Of a stretch of DNA of 64,000 bases, positions 48,537-57,631 are shown one piece after another. The DNA is from Oscillospiraceae bacterium (lineage in GTDB: Bacteria; Bacillota; Clostridia; Oscillospirales; Oscillospiraceae), in NCBI GenBank assembly GCA_009780435.1, contig WRAB01000011.1, positions 18,438 to 82,437 of the forward strand, in the 5' to 3' direction. Position numbers and translations under genes: made by a program. The notes beneath the pieces are model-generated. The model made no database searches and was not told the DNA's origin. It saw only the letters and a list, made by a program, of their open reading frames with translations. How positions within the stretch are numbered: position 1 is the stretch's first letter; each line of letters opens with the position of its first letter.

Positions 48537-49625
48537 GTGGCAAAAGAGCGAGAGAGAATTTACAGACGAAAGCGACCTATTCGGACACTGTTGAAGGTCT
48601 TGGGAATTTGTACCCTTGTCCTCACAGTGCTTGCAATTGCGGTCTTTTTCTGGTTCCAGCGGTATATTGTCTACACCTCCGAGGGCGTCCGCCTGGATGT
48701 CCCGTTCCTGCGAGGGATTTTAGACGAGATCCCGGAAGATGCCAGCCCCTATCCCATCCCCCCGCCGGAACCGACACCAGAGCCGATTTGGCAGGGTGCG
48801 CTCCCCGTCGAGGAAGATGAGGTGGACCCCTTCCGCACTATATGGCTCACCGGCCCCGCCTTCGAGGTCGTGACCGACTGGGAAGTGGCCCTCTGGATCG
48901 CTGGGGCGGATGCGGTGCTCATCGAGGTGAACGACGAGACAGGGCGGCTCTGGTGGGACAGTGAGGTGGGGTTGGCGATCAGCTATGATCTGGTGGGGAC
49001 GGTTTCCCCGCGGCCCCTGCTCTCCGCGCCGGGAGAGGAGACCTGGCGGGCGGCCTTACTTTTTACGTTCTCCAACCAATTGATGGCCCTGCGCAACCCG
49101 CCGGTGGCCCTGGGAGAGAATGACGACCCATGGCCCTGGCTGAATCCAGAGAACTTGGAAATACAGGCCTATATCCGAGACCTGGCCATGGAACTTGCCG
49201 ATCTCGGCTTTGATGAGATTGTCCTGGCGGATTTCACCTATCCCCCCAATGCGCCGGTGGAGTTAAACCAACAGGCCCAGGACGCGGTGATCTTAAGCTT
49301 TCTCACGGAACTATCCGAGGCGCTGGGCCGCGTTGGCGTGGTCTTGAGCCTTATGACCACAGAGCGCAATTGGATTCCCGCCGAGGAAGAGAGCGTCATC
49401 CCGCTCCGGCCGAGTTTACAGGCCCTATCGGACATTGTGTTCCGCTTCTACTGCGCAGTAGAGCCGGATACTGTGGAGAGCACGACCCGGAAAAACCAAC
49501 TCCTATCCGCCGCCAGGGATGTTCTGGGGGAAGACTATCTCCACCGCTTTGTCCCCGGCGGGTCGAGCGAGATTCCGGAGACGGGCAGTTGGATGACGCA
49601 GTTTGCGGCGGGGAATTTGCCGTAA
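48537..49625 (+). CDS. Membrane-anchored DUF4015-like putative glycoside hydrolase
   Basis: A 362-residue protein with an N-terminal membrane anchor (LGICTLVLTVLAIAVFFWFQ) and an outer domain. The blocks AGADAVLIEVNDETGRLWWD, IQAYIRDLAMELADLGFDEI and VLADFTYPPNA fit the DUF4015 (GHL-like barrel) family, in which the first block normally reads VxDVKDxxG. It may act on cell-wall or capsular glycans. The GTG at 48537 is chosen because GGAAGA lies upstream and it gives a full anchor. Confidence 0.7.
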   Translation: MAKERERIYRRKRPIRTLLKVLGICTLVLTVLAIAVFFWFQRYIVYTSEGVRLDVPFLRGILDEIPEDASPYPIPPPEPTPEPIWQGALPVEEDEVDPFRTIWLTGPAFEVVTDWEVALWIAGADAVLIEVNDETGRLWWDSEVGLAISYDLVGTVSPRPLLSAPGEETWRAALLFTFSNQLMALRNPPVALGENDDPWPWLNPENLEIQAYIRDLAMELADLGFDEIVLADFTYPPNAPVELNQQAQDAVILSFLTELSEALGRVGVVLSLMTTERNWIPAEEESVIPLRPSLQALSDIVFRFYCAVEPDTVESTTRKNQLLSAARDVLGEDYLHRFVPGGSSEIPETGSWMTQFAAGNLP

Positions 49626-49674
49626 AAACGTCTAAATTTGGCAAAAATGCACAAAAATCATGAGAAAGAAGTGC

Positions 49675-49702
49675 TTGCAAATTTCAAAAAAGATGGTATA
49701 CT
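49675..49702 (+). promoter_or_regulatory. Promoter of murA
   Basis: TTGCAA, 16-base spacer, TATACT, about 90 bases before the TTG start. Confidence 0.6.
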
Positions 49703-49791
49703 TTTAAAGGCTAATCACACTGTTAAAATTCTGTCCGTTTGGGCATACTCTTTTCATGCGAACATAAAACATTACACAGGTAGGTGAGTCT

Positions 49792-51093
49792 TTGGACCGA
49801 TATATGATCAGAGGCGGGAACGCCCTACACGGTGAAGTAGAAATCAGTGGTGCAAAAAACGCGGCGGTTGCTATCATCCCCGCTGCCCTGATGGTAGAGG
49901 GTGTTTGCCGGATTGAAAATATTCCACAGATCAGCGACGTGTCCCTGCTTTTGAAAATCTTAGAAGATATGGGAGCGGAGATTCGCGTCGTCAACCGCAA
50001 TACGGTAGACATTGACTGTAGCAAGGTGCAGAAGACCACGGCCTCTTTTGAACTCATGCGGAAGATCCGCGCATCCTATTATCTCATCGGAGCGGGATTG
50101 GCCCGGTTTGGCCACGCGGAAGTGGCAATGCCCGGCGGATGCAACTTTGGCGTACGGCCCATTGACCAGCACATCAAGGGGTTTCAGGTTTTAGGCGGTG
50201 AGGTAACGGTCAACGGCGGGATGGTCTACGCCAACGCACCGGAAGGACTGGTTGGCGGTACTGTCTATTTGGACGTAGTCAGCGTGGGTGCCACCATGAA
50301 CATCATGATCGCTGCGACCTTGGCAAAGGGCAAGACCACCATCGAAAACGCCGCCAGAGAGCCCCATATCGTGGATCTGGCAAACTTTTTAAACTCTATG
50401 GGCGCCGATATCCGGGGCGCCGGTACCAGCGTGATTCGGGTCTATGGCGCAAAGAAGCTGACTGGCGGTTTCTATTCCATCATCCCCGATCAGATCGAGG
50501 CTGGAACCTACATGGCGGCGGTGGCCGCCGCCGGCGGGGAAGTGCTCATCAAAAATGTGATCCCCAAGCATCTGGACTGCATTACCTCCAAACTCCAAGA
50601 GATGGGTGTCACCATCGTGGACTTGGATGAAGCGGTGCTCATCAAGCGGGATAAGCCCCTCTGCCGTACCAATGTCAAGACCATGCCATATCCCGGTTTC
50701 CCGACAGATATGCAACCCCAGATCGCCGCGGCCCTATGTCTCGCCGGAGGAACCAGCATTGTCACGGAGAGTGTTTGGGATAACCGCTATAAATATGTAG
50801 ACGAGTTGAAAAAGATGGGCGCTATGATCCAAGTAGACGGCAAGACCGCCGTCATTGAGGGGGCAGACGTCCTCACCGGCGCACCTGTCTCCTGCTGTGA
50901 TCTCCGGGCCGGGGCGGCCCTGGTCATCGCCGGACTCTGTGCCCAAGGCGAGACCATCGTGGAGCAGATTCACTATATCGAGCGGGGCTACGAGGACCTC
51001 GTGAGTAAGCTGAAAAGCCTGGGCGCGGATATTGAGTATCTGAAAGCCCCCATTGATCCAGAGGAGAAATCCACCCTGCGGGCGATTTCTTAA
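49792..51093 (+). CDS. murA: UDP-N-acetylglucosamine 1-carboxyvinyltransferase
   Basis: A 433-residue enzyme for the first committed step of peptidoglycan synthesis. ISGAKNAAVAIIPAAL carries the substrate lysine and asparagine. The PEP/fosfomycin cysteine is present in MPGGCNFGVRPIDQHIKGF, so it is the usual fosfomycin-sensitive form. The end YIERGYEDLVSKLKSLGADI is conserved. The start is TTG with GGTAGGTGAG upstream. Monocistronic: terminator follows at 51110-51150. Confidence 0.95.
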   Translation: MDRYMIRGGNALHGEVEISGAKNAAVAIIPAALMVEGVCRIENIPQISDVSLLLKILEDMGAEIRVVNRNTVDIDCSKVQKTTASFELMRKIRASYYLIGAGLARFGHAEVAMPGGCNFGVRPIDQHIKGFQVLGGEVTVNGGMVYANAPEGLVGGTVYLDVVSVGATMNIMIAATLAKGKTTIENAAREPHIVDLANFLNSMGADIRGAGTSVIRVYGAKKLTGGFYSIIPDQIEAGTYMAAVAAAGGEVLIKNVIPKHLDCITSKLQEMGVTIVDLDEAVLIKRDKPLCRTNVKTMPYPGFPTDMQPQIAAALCLAGGTSIVTESVWDNRYKYVDELKKMGAMIQVDGKTAVIEGADVLTGAPVSCCDLRAGAALVIAGLCAQGETIVEQIHYIERGYEDLVSKLKSLGADIEYLKAPIDPEEKSTLRAIS

Positions 51094-51109
51094 ATGAGCG
51101 ACGACGTAT

Positions 51110-51150
51110 AACCGGGACGAAGCAATAAAGCTTTGTCCCGGTTAATTTTT
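51110..51150 (+). terminator. Terminator of murA
   Basis: AACCGGGACGAAGC pairs with GCTTTGTCCCGGTT, followed by AATTTTT. Confidence 0.9.
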
Positions 51151-51441
51151 ATTTCTCGATCAATTCCAAAGTCAAATCTCTGGTCCGCTGCTCAAAAAAT
51201 GTAGAGAACACGTCGTCGTTATGTAACGTTCGTGCGATTTTTTGTAGGAGATTCGGCGTCTGGATCAAGCGGAGTCACAACGCTTTTTTGAATCATGATC
51301 TTATCGTGTTCCGCTATGATTTTCAGCAGAGGTAAAAAAACGGCTACCACGCTTGATATTCATTTTTTTACGCACGGTCTCTGGGAATTCTAAGAAATAT
51401 TCTTCTTCAAGTATGCCCGTGGCAATTAGCACAGTGCTCAT
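51149..51441 (-). pseudogene. Decayed small gene
   Basis: On the minus strand AAAGGAGG is followed by an ATG at 51441 and a reading MSTVLIATGILEEEYFLEFP, which stays open to a TAA after 46 codons. The second frame then continues with VVAVFLPLLKIIAEHDKIMI, and a third with RTLHNDDVFSTFFEQRTRDL up to a TAA near the murA terminator. Three partial frames with one intact start suggest a small gene of about 95 codons broken by two frameshifts. No family is recognised. This fills the gap between murA and the XRE gene. Confidence 0.45.
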
Positions 51442-51558
51442 CCTCCTTTTGCACCCTCCTAAAGAAGTATGCTACGACTTTTAGAGACTTACAACTATGT
51501 TACAAAAAGTCTAAACTGTTGTCAAGTAGCTAACTGTCTAAAATGCTTGGAGGCCGTA

Positions 51559-51798
51559 ATGGAATATGGGACAATTAAGATAAAGCTGGATGAACTGATG
51601 GCGGAAAAAGATATGAGCAAAAGACGGCTGTGCCGAATGGCCGAATTGAATTGGGAACAGGCCAATAATTGCTACAAAGGTAGCATTACTAGGTTTGATG
51701 CGGATGTCCTGGCACGAATCTGTAAGGCGCTTGATTGCAATATTAGCGATTTGCTGGAATATGTGCCGCCGGAAGAAATAAAGGATGAAAAACAGTAG
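51559..51798 (+). CDS. XRE/Cro-family transcriptional regulator
   Basis: A 79-residue protein that is one helix-turn-helix domain of the Cro/YozG type: KIKLDELMAEKDMSKRRLCR, a recognition region ELNWEQANNCYKG, and DADVLARICKALDCNISDLL. The ATG at 51559 is preferred because GGAGG lies six bases upstream. Target unknown. It stands alone between two hairpins. Confidence 0.85.
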   Translation: MEYGTIKIKLDELMAEKDMSKRRLCRMAELNWEQANNCYKGSITRFDADVLARICKALDCNISDLLEYVPPEEIKDEKQ

Positions 51799-51810
51799 GT
51801 GTAATAATCG

Positions 51811-51842
51811 AAACTGCACAAGACCATGGTCTTGTGCAGTTT
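51811..51842. terminator. Perfect palindrome after the XRE gene
   Basis: AAACTGCACAAGACC-AT-GGTCTTGTGCAGTTT, a bidirectional hairpin with a short A/T flank; probable terminator. Confidence 0.7.
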
Positions 51843-51910
51843 GCTTGTAAATTTATTATACAAAGGGAGAACTTGTTTAAAAATAAAGACTATATTTTTT
51901 GAAAAGTCTG

Positions 51911-51919
51911 TGTTATAAT
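51911..51919 (+). promoter_or_regulatory. Extended -10 promoter of the hydrogenase operon
   Basis: TGTTATAAT (TGn plus TATAAT) without a clear -35. AGTCTGC...GCGGACT, an inverted repeat just downstream (51924-51945), could be an operator or leader stem. Confidence 0.5.
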
Positions 51920-52027
51920 GGCGAAGTCTGCAAATCATTGCGGACTAGTTTCATGTAGGGCATGTGAAAAAAATAACTAGTGATCCAGAAAATCAGGCGA
52001 ATGCAGTGGAAGAAGGAGGGGCATAGG

Positions 52028-52555
52028 ATGCCAAATACGAAAACAACGGTGCCGTTTACCGGTACAAAGGAGCAGGAAGCGGCGCTCAAAGAGGTCATCG
52101 CGTTCCATAAAGGGCAACCGGGGGCCAGTATGCCTGTGTTACAGGCGGCGCAGGAGATTTACGGCTATCTGCCGGAAGAGGTTCAGATCATGGTGGCGGA
52201 CGGGCTGGAGATCCCCTTGACGGAGGTCTATGGCATTGTGTCTTTCTATTCCCAGTTTGTCATGAACCCCAAGGGTAAGATCAATATTGCCGTCTGCATG
52301 GGAACCGCCTGTTATGTAGTAGGCGCGGGGGATATTTTGGACGATATCAGCGAGAAAGTTTGCTGTAAAGCGGGCGAGATCACCGATGACGGGAAAATCT
52401 CCGTTGAGGCCACCCGCTGTATCGGCGCCTGTGGTCTGGCGCCTGTTTTGACCATTAACGAAGACGTTTACGGCAAGTTGAGCCGTGGTGAAATCGAGCC
52501 TGTCATTGACAGCTATCTGGCAAAGCTCGCAGCACTCGAAGCAGGGGAGGCGTAG
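52028..52555 (+). CDS. hydC: Hydrogenase subunit, NuoE-like [2Fe-2S] protein
   Basis: A 175-residue thioredoxin-like ferredoxin (HydC/HndA/NuoE). Four cysteines for a [2Fe-2S] cluster lie in VCMGTACYVVGA and ATRCIGACGLAPVL. The N-terminal helices (MPVLQAAQEIYGYLPEEVQI, YGIVSFYSQF) are typical. The ATG at 52028 follows AGAAGGAGG. First gene of the hydCBA operon. Confidence 0.9.
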   Translation: MPNTKTTVPFTGTKEQEAALKEVIAFHKGQPGASMPVLQAAQEIYGYLPEEVQIMVADGLEIPLTEVYGIVSFYSQFVMNPKGKINIAVCMGTACYVVGAGDILDDISEKVCCKAGEITDDGKISVEATRCIGACGLAPVLTINEDVYGKLSRGEIEPVIDSYLAKLAALEAGEA

Positions 52556-52557
52556 AA

Positions 52558-54462
52558 ATGGCAAAATCAATTGCAGATCTCCGGGGCATCCGGGAACAGA
52601 TGCAGGAGCACGTTGACCTGCGACTGCAGGACAACACCCAGGCTGTAGCAGACGTAAAAGCCGGTGCCCGGTCCGTAAAAAACCATATCCTTGTCTGCGG
52701 CGGAACTGGCTGTGTGGCCGCCAAGAGCCTGGAAGTTATTGATGAATTTAATGCACAACTGAAAAAGCACGGTCTCACTGATGAGGTAAAAGTCGTCTTG
52801 ACCGGCTGTTTTGGTCTGTGTGCTCTGGGTCCCATTGTGGTGGTCTACCCAGAGGGGTTTTTCTACTCAGAACTCAAAACAGAGAACATCCCCCGGATCG
52901 TAGAGGAGCATCTTTTAAACGGCAATGTGGTGAAAGAGCTACTCTACCATGAGACAGTGAAAGAAGACGGTATCGGCTGCTTCAACGAGACGGGCTTCTA
53001 TAAAAAGCAGCTCCGCATCTCCCTGAGAAACTGCGGGCTCATCAACCCGGAGTGTATTGACGAGTACATCGCCGTTGACGGCTACGAGGCCCTGGCCAAG
53101 TGTCTGGCCGAGATGACGCCGGAGGGGGTCATTGACGAGATTTTAAAATCCGGTCTCCGAGGCCGCGGTGGGGCGGGCTTCCCCACGGGGCTCAAGTGGC
53201 AGTTCGCCGCTAAAGAAAAGAGCGACATCAAATACGTCTGCTGTAATGCCGACGAAGGCGACCCCGGCGCGTTCATGGATCGCTCCGTCTTAGAGGGCGA
53301 CCCCCACAACATCATCGAATCCATGGCCATCGCCGCATACGCCATCGGGGCGTCTAAGGGCTACATCTACGTCCGGGCCGAGTACCCCATCGCCGTAGAT
53401 CGGATGCAGATCGCCATTGAGCAGGCGAAAGAGTATGGATTCCTGGGCGAAAATATCCTCGGAACAGGCTTCAACTTTGATCTCCAAGTCCGGCTGGGCG
53501 CAGGCGCTTTCGTCTGCGGCGAGGAGACGGCTCTCATGATGAGCATCGAAGGCCGTCGGGGTGAGCCGAGACCCCGTCCGCCCTTCCCTGCGGTAAAGGG
53601 TCTCTTCGGCAAGCCCACGGTACTCAACAATGTGGAGACGTTCACAAATATCACTTGGATTATGCTCCACGGGGCCGAGGCATTTGCGAAGATGGGTACG
53701 GAAAAATCCAAGGGGACGAAAGTTTTTGCCCTGGGCGGGAATATTACCAATACGGGTCTTGTAGAAGTGCCCATGGGTATCACCCTCCGGGAGATCGTCG
53801 AGGAGATCGGCGGCGGCGTGCCAAACGGCAAGGCGTTCAAAGCCGCCCAGACCGGCGGACCCTCCGGCGGCACGATCCCGCACCATCTGGTGGATACGCC
53901 CATCGATTTTGACAGTCTTACCGCCATCGGCTCCATGATGGGCTCCGGCGGCCTGATCGTTATGGATGAGGACAACTGCATGGTGGATATCGCCAAGTTC
54001 TTCCTCGATTTCACCGTGGAGGAGAGCTGCGGCAAATGCACCCCCTGTCGGGTCGGCACCAAGCGGATGCTGGACATCTTAGAGAAGATCACCGAGGGCC
54101 ACGGAACCATGGAAGATTTATGTGCGCTGGAAGAACTCTCACCCCACATCAAGGAGAGCTCTCTCTGCGGCCTGGGACAGACGGCGCCCAACCCGGTGAC
54201 CTCTACCTTGGCCTATTTCCGGGATGAGTACGAGGCCCATGTGGTGGAGAAACGCTGCCCTGCAGGCGTCTGTAAGAGCCTCTTGCAATACTTCATCCTC
54301 CCGGAGAAGTGCATCGGTTGTACGCTCTGTAAGCGGGTCTGTCCGACAGATGCCATCAGCGGCGAGGTCAAACAGCCCCATGTGATCGACCAGGCGAAAT
54401 GCATCAAGTGCGACGCCTGTATGGATGCATGTAAGAAATTCAACGCAATCATCAAGAAATAG
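52558..54462 (+). CDS. hydB: Hydrogenase subunit, NuoF-like flavoprotein with ferredoxin domain
   Basis: A 634-residue diaphorase subunit (HydB/HndC). Order: an N-terminal thioredoxin-like [2Fe-2S] domain (CGGTGCVAAKS, TGCFGLCALGP), the FMN/NADH region (GRGGAGFPTGLKW, CNADEGDPGAFMDR, GAGAFVCGEETALM), a [4Fe-4S] site (ESCGKCTPCRVGTKRM) and a C-terminal 2[4Fe-4S] ferredoxin domain (CIGCTLCKRVCPTDAI, CIKCDACMDACKKFN). This is the layout of electron-bifurcating trimeric hydrogenases. It starts two bases after hydC. Confidence 0.92.
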   Translation: MAKSIADLRGIREQMQEHVDLRLQDNTQAVADVKAGARSVKNHILVCGGTGCVAAKSLEVIDEFNAQLKKHGLTDEVKVVLTGCFGLCALGPIVVVYPEGFFYSELKTENIPRIVEEHLLNGNVVKELLYHETVKEDGIGCFNETGFYKKQLRISLRNCGLINPECIDEYIAVDGYEALAKCLAEMTPEGVIDEILKSGLRGRGGAGFPTGLKWQFAAKEKSDIKYVCCNADEGDPGAFMDRSVLEGDPHNIIESMAIAAYAIGASKGYIYVRAEYPIAVDRMQIAIEQAKEYGFLGENILGTGFNFDLQVRLGAGAFVCGEETALMMSIEGRRGEPRPRPPFPAVKGLFGKPTVLNNVETFTNITWIMLHGAEAFAKMGTEKSKGTKVFALGGNITNTGLVEVPMGITLREIVEEIGGGVPNGKAFKAAQTGGPSGGTIPHHLVDTPIDFDSLTAIGSMMGSGGLIVMDEDNCMVDIAKFFLDFTVEESCGKCTPCRVGTKRMLDILEKITEGHGTMEDLCALEELSPHIKESSLCGLGQTAPNPVTSTLAYFRDEYEAHVVEKRCPAGVCKSLLQYFILPEKCIGCTLCKRVCPTDAISGEVKQPHVIDQAKCIKCDACMDACKKFNAIIKK

Positions 54463-54479
54463 GAGTGGAGGGGACGACG

Positions 54480-56258
54480 ATGAATACAGTAACCGTAAAA
54501 ATCAACAACATGGAAGTCCAGTGTCCGTCTACCGCCACGATCTTAGAGGCGGCGAAGCTGGCGGGGATGGAGATCCCAACCCTGTGCTTCCTGAAAGAGA
54601 TCAACGAGATCGGCGCCTGCCGCATCTGTGTGGTAGAGGTAAAAGGGGCGAGAACTCTGGTCACTGCCTGCGTCTATCCCGTGGCAGACGGCATGGAGAT
54701 TTTCACCAACACGGAACGAGTGAGAAAATCCCGCCAGATGACCTTGGAACTCATTTTATCCAACCACAGGAAGGACTGTCTCACCTGTGTGCGCAACCAG
54801 AACTGTGAACTTCAAAAACTCTGTATCGACCTGGGCGTGGATCAAATCCGCTTTGCGGACGATAATTTACAGCCGGAGATCGAGGCGTCTACGGCCCATC
54901 TGGTACGGGACAACTCCAAGTGTGTCCTCTGCCGGCGCTGTGTGGCCGTCTGTAAGGACGACCAGGAAGTGGCGGTCATCGGCGCCAACGAGCGGGGGTT
55001 TGCAACCCATATCGGCTGCGCCCTCGGGAGAGACCTGGGCGAGGTGGGCTGTGTGTCCTGCGGCCAGTGTATCGTCTACTGTCCCACAGGCGCCCTAACA
55101 GAGCGGGATGACACGGCGGAAGTCTATGCCGCCCTGGCAGACCCTACAAAGCACGTGGTGGTGGGGACGGCCCCCGCTGTCCGTGTGGCCCTGGGCGAGT
55201 GCTTCGGAATGCCCATCGGCACCAATGTGGAGGGGAAAATGGTCACCTCCCTCCGGCGGCTGGGATTTGACAAAGTATTTGACGTAGCTGCGGCGGCAGA
55301 TTTGACTGTGATGGAAGAGGGTGCGGAGATTATCGACCGGGTCACCACCGGAGCGCCGCTCCCGGCCATTACCTCCTGTAGCCCCGGTTGGGTGCGGTAC
55401 TGTGAGATGTACCATCCGGAGTTTCTCCCCAACCTCTCCAGTTGTAAATCGCCCCAGCAGATGTTTGGTGCCATGATGAAAACCTACTACGCCGAGAAGA
55501 TGGGTATTGACCCCAAGGACGTGTACGTGGTCAGTATCATGCCCTGTACGGCGAAGAAATACGAGATACGGCGGCCCTATCAGCAGGCTATTCCCGGCCT
55601 ATATGATATTGATGCAGTGCTCACCACGAGAGAACTGGGCCGTATGATCGCAGGTGCCGGGCTCCTGTTCACCGATCTGCCGGACGAGGACTTTGACCCC
55701 GCCTTTGGCGTCTCCACCGGCGCCGGATATATCTTCGGCGCATCTGGCGGCGTCATGGAGGCCGCACTCCGCACCGTAGTGGAAAAGGTCACGGGCAAAG
55801 CGCTGGATCAAGTGGACTTTACAGAGGTTCGTGGCATAAAGGGCCTGAAAGAGGCTAGCTACGACCTAAACGGACAGGAAGTGAAAGTAGCCGTTGTCTC
55901 CGGCCTGAAAAATACTGGCGACCTGCTGACCCGGATCAAAAACGGCGAAGTACACTACGACGTGATTGAGGTCATGGCTTGCCCCGGCGGCTGTGTCAAC
56001 GGCGGCGGTCAGCCCATCCAGACCGGATTCGTCAGAACTTTCAACGATCTCCGCGCCATTCGCGGCGCCGCCATCTACCAGGGTGAAATCGATGATCGCC
56101 CCATACGGAAAGCTCACGAGAACCCGTTGATCCAGGAACTCTACGAGACCTTCCTCGGTGAGCCGGGCGGTCACCTAGCCCATGAACTGCTGCATACGAA
56201 GTATCAGGAACAGTCCAAGTATCCGGGGATTGAGGTAGAGCAGAAGTACGGGAAATAG
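54480..56258 (+). CDS. hydA: [FeFe]-hydrogenase catalytic subunit
   Basis: A 592-residue [FeFe]-hydrogenase. The N-terminal [2Fe-2S] domain has IPTLCFLKEINEIGACRICV, followed by the His-Cys3 cluster (NHRKDCLTCVRNQNCELQ), two [4Fe-4S] clusters (CVLCRRCVAVC, CVSCGQCIVYCP) and the H-cluster motifs TSCSPGWVRYCE, MPCTAKKYEI and MACPGGCVNGGGQP. The C-terminal small-subunit-like helix is present. The ATG at 54480 has GGAGGGG seven bases before. With hydC and hydB it should couple NADH and ferredoxin oxidation to H2 release. Confidence 0.95.
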   Translation: MNTVTVKINNMEVQCPSTATILEAAKLAGMEIPTLCFLKEINEIGACRICVVEVKGARTLVTACVYPVADGMEIFTNTERVRKSRQMTLELILSNHRKDCLTCVRNQNCELQKLCIDLGVDQIRFADDNLQPEIEASTAHLVRDNSKCVLCRRCVAVCKDDQEVAVIGANERGFATHIGCALGRDLGEVGCVSCGQCIVYCPTGALTERDDTAEVYAALADPTKHVVVGTAPAVRVALGECFGMPIGTNVEGKMVTSLRRLGFDKVFDVAAAADLTVMEEGAEIIDRVTTGAPLPAITSCSPGWVRYCEMYHPEFLPNLSSCKSPQQMFGAMMKTYYAEKMGIDPKDVYVVSIMPCTAKKYEIRRPYQQAIPGLYDIDAVLTTRELGRMIAGAGLLFTDLPDEDFDPAFGVSTGAGYIFGASGGVMEAALRTVVEKVTGKALDQVDFTEVRGIKGLKEASYDLNGQEVKVAVVSGLKNTGDLLTRIKNGEVHYDVIEVMACPGGCVNGGGQPIQTGFVRTFNDLRAIRGAAIYQGEIDDRPIRKAHENPLIQELYETFLGEPGGHLAHELLHTKYQEQSKYPGIEVEQKYGK

Positions 56259-56270
56259 ATTGAACGATAT

Positions 56271-56300
56271 AGGGCGCACCGTTTGCGGTGCGCCCTGTTT
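56271..56300 (+). terminator. Terminator of the hydrogenase operon
   Basis: AGGGCGCACCG-TTTG-CGGTGCGCCCT followed by GTTTG. Confidence 0.78.
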
Positions 56301-56317
56301 GTGGTATGCCGAAAAAT

Positions 56318-56406
56318 GAAAAGAAATAACCGCCCAGCTCTAGCAAAGTGTGCGGTTATTTCCAAACATCTTCTAGGCTAACCGTTACCCGGCAACGCCT
56401 TTTGTA
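56318..56406 (-). ncRNA. Orphan antitoxin-like RNA related to RNA D
   Basis: On the minus strand the RNA would begin with AAAGGCGTTGCCGGGTAACG and GTTAGCCTAGAAG, and end in the hairpin GGAAATAACCGC...GCGGTTATTTC with TTTTC (56323-56363). These blocks match antitoxin RNA D of the array (36757-36855). No toxin reading frame lies opposite it; that space is taken by the hydA terminator. It might act in trans on toxin D mRNA or be a relic. Confidence 0.75.
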
Positions 56407-56411
56407 ATTAC

Positions 56412-56440
56412 AGTATAGCGCTTATTGCGGCCGTTGTCAA
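56412..56440 (-). promoter_or_regulatory. Promoter of the orphan antitoxin-like RNA
   Basis: Minus strand TTGACA, 17-base spacer, TATACT. The promoter sequence differs from the array promoters although the RNA matches. Confidence 0.82.
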
Positions 56441-56496
56441 TCTCTTTTCATGCTGCGTAAGTGCGGGGAAAATACAAAATAAAAAGGAGCGCAGCC

Positions 56497-57630
56497 ATGC
56501 TTTATCGTGAATTGGGACAGACCGGAAAAAAGGTCAGCATCATTGGCCACGGCTGTGAGCATTTGGACGGAAAGCCCTACGAACAGATCAAGGAGACCAT
56601 CGATGCGGCTTTAGAATACGGCGTGAATATTTTCGATGTGTTCATGCCGGGAGAAGAAATCCGTAGCCATATTGCAAAAGCCCTGGGCGATAGGCGAAAA
56701 GACGTGATGATCCAGGGGCACATCGGTGCCACGGATGTGAACAGGCAGTATGACATCAGCCGGGATATGCCCACGGTGAAGAGATATTTCGAATCTCTGC
56801 TCCGCATGTTCGGATATATCGATTTTGGCATGATGTTTTTTATCGATTCCGAAGAGGATTACCGGGGCGTTTTTGAAACCGACTTCGTCACCTACGTGGA
56901 GCATCTGAAAAAACAGGGGGATATCCGGCACATTGGATTCAGCTCCCACAACCCCGTGACGGCCAGGAAAGTCATTGAGACAGGCCTGCCGGAGATGATG
57001 CTGTTTAGCATCAACCCCGCATTTGATATGCTCCCCTCGGAGCACTATGTATTCGACTATTCAGAGAAGGGCTTCGGCAGCGACATGTTCCGGGGCATTG
57101 ACCCGGAGCGGGCGGAATTGTACAAGGTCTGCACACAGCGGCAGATCGGGATTACGGTGATGAAGGCCTTTGGAGCGACAAAATTGCTCTCCCCGGACCA
57201 TACGCCCTATGCCAAACCGCTAACTGTACACCAGTGCATCCACTACGCCCTGTCCCGCCCGGCGGTGGCCAGTGTGTTGCCGGGGTGCCAAACGGCGGCG
57301 GAGATGCGGGACGTGATGCAGTATTTCTCCGTCGGCGACGCAGAAAAAGACTATGCGGAGATCCTCGGCGGCGTGCGGAATGAGTTTAAGGGAAACTGCG
57401 TCTATTGCAGCCACTGCCAGCCCTGCCCGGTGGAGATCGATATTGCAGCGGTCCACCGGCTGCTGGATACGGCCCGGTTGGATCCGGCGAATATTCCCGC
57501 CTCGATCCGAGGGCAATACGCCGCCCTGGGTAGTGCGGCATGTATCGAATGCGGACACTGTGAGACGCGCTGTCCTTTTGGCGTGCCGGTGGCCGCCAAT
57601 GTAAAAGCGGCGGCGGAGTTGTTGGGGTAA
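56497..57630 (+). CDS. Aldo-keto reductase with C-terminal ferredoxin domain
   Basis: A 377-residue protein: an aldo/keto reductase barrel with a C-terminal 2[4Fe-4S]-type domain (CVYCSHCQPCPVEIDIAA and CIECGHCETRCPFGVPVA). The NADPH-binding and catalytic pattern is reduced, since the usual D-Y-K-H tetrad is only partly visible (IFDVFMPGEE where DTA.xYG is expected). Such proteins are common in anaerobes and of unknown substrate. The ATG at 56497 follows AAGGAG by eight bases. Convergent with the ABC gene, whose stop lies one base away. Confidence 0.85.
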   Translation: MLYRELGQTGKKVSIIGHGCEHLDGKPYEQIKETIDAALEYGVNIFDVFMPGEEIRSHIAKALGDRRKDVMIQGHIGATDVNRQYDISRDMPTVKRYFESLLRMFGYIDFGMMFFIDSEEDYRGVFETDFVTYVEHLKKQGDIRHIGFSSHNPVTARKVIETGLPEMMLFSINPAFDMLPSEHYVFDYSEKGFGSDMFRGIDPERAELYKVCTQRQIGITVMKAFGATKLLSPDHTPYAKPLTVHQCIHYALSRPAVASVLPGCQTAAEMRDVMQYFSVGDAEKDYAEILGGVRNEFKGNCVYCSHCQPCPVEIDIAAVHRLLDTARLDPANIPASIRGQYAALGSAACIECGHCETRCPFGVPVAANVKAAAELLG

Positions 57631-57631
57631 G

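Noticed and set aside
51890..51950. Rex operator in the hydrogenase promoter
   Set aside because: TTGTTTAAAAATAAA resembles only half of the Rex consensus (TTGTTAA-N4-TTAACAA).
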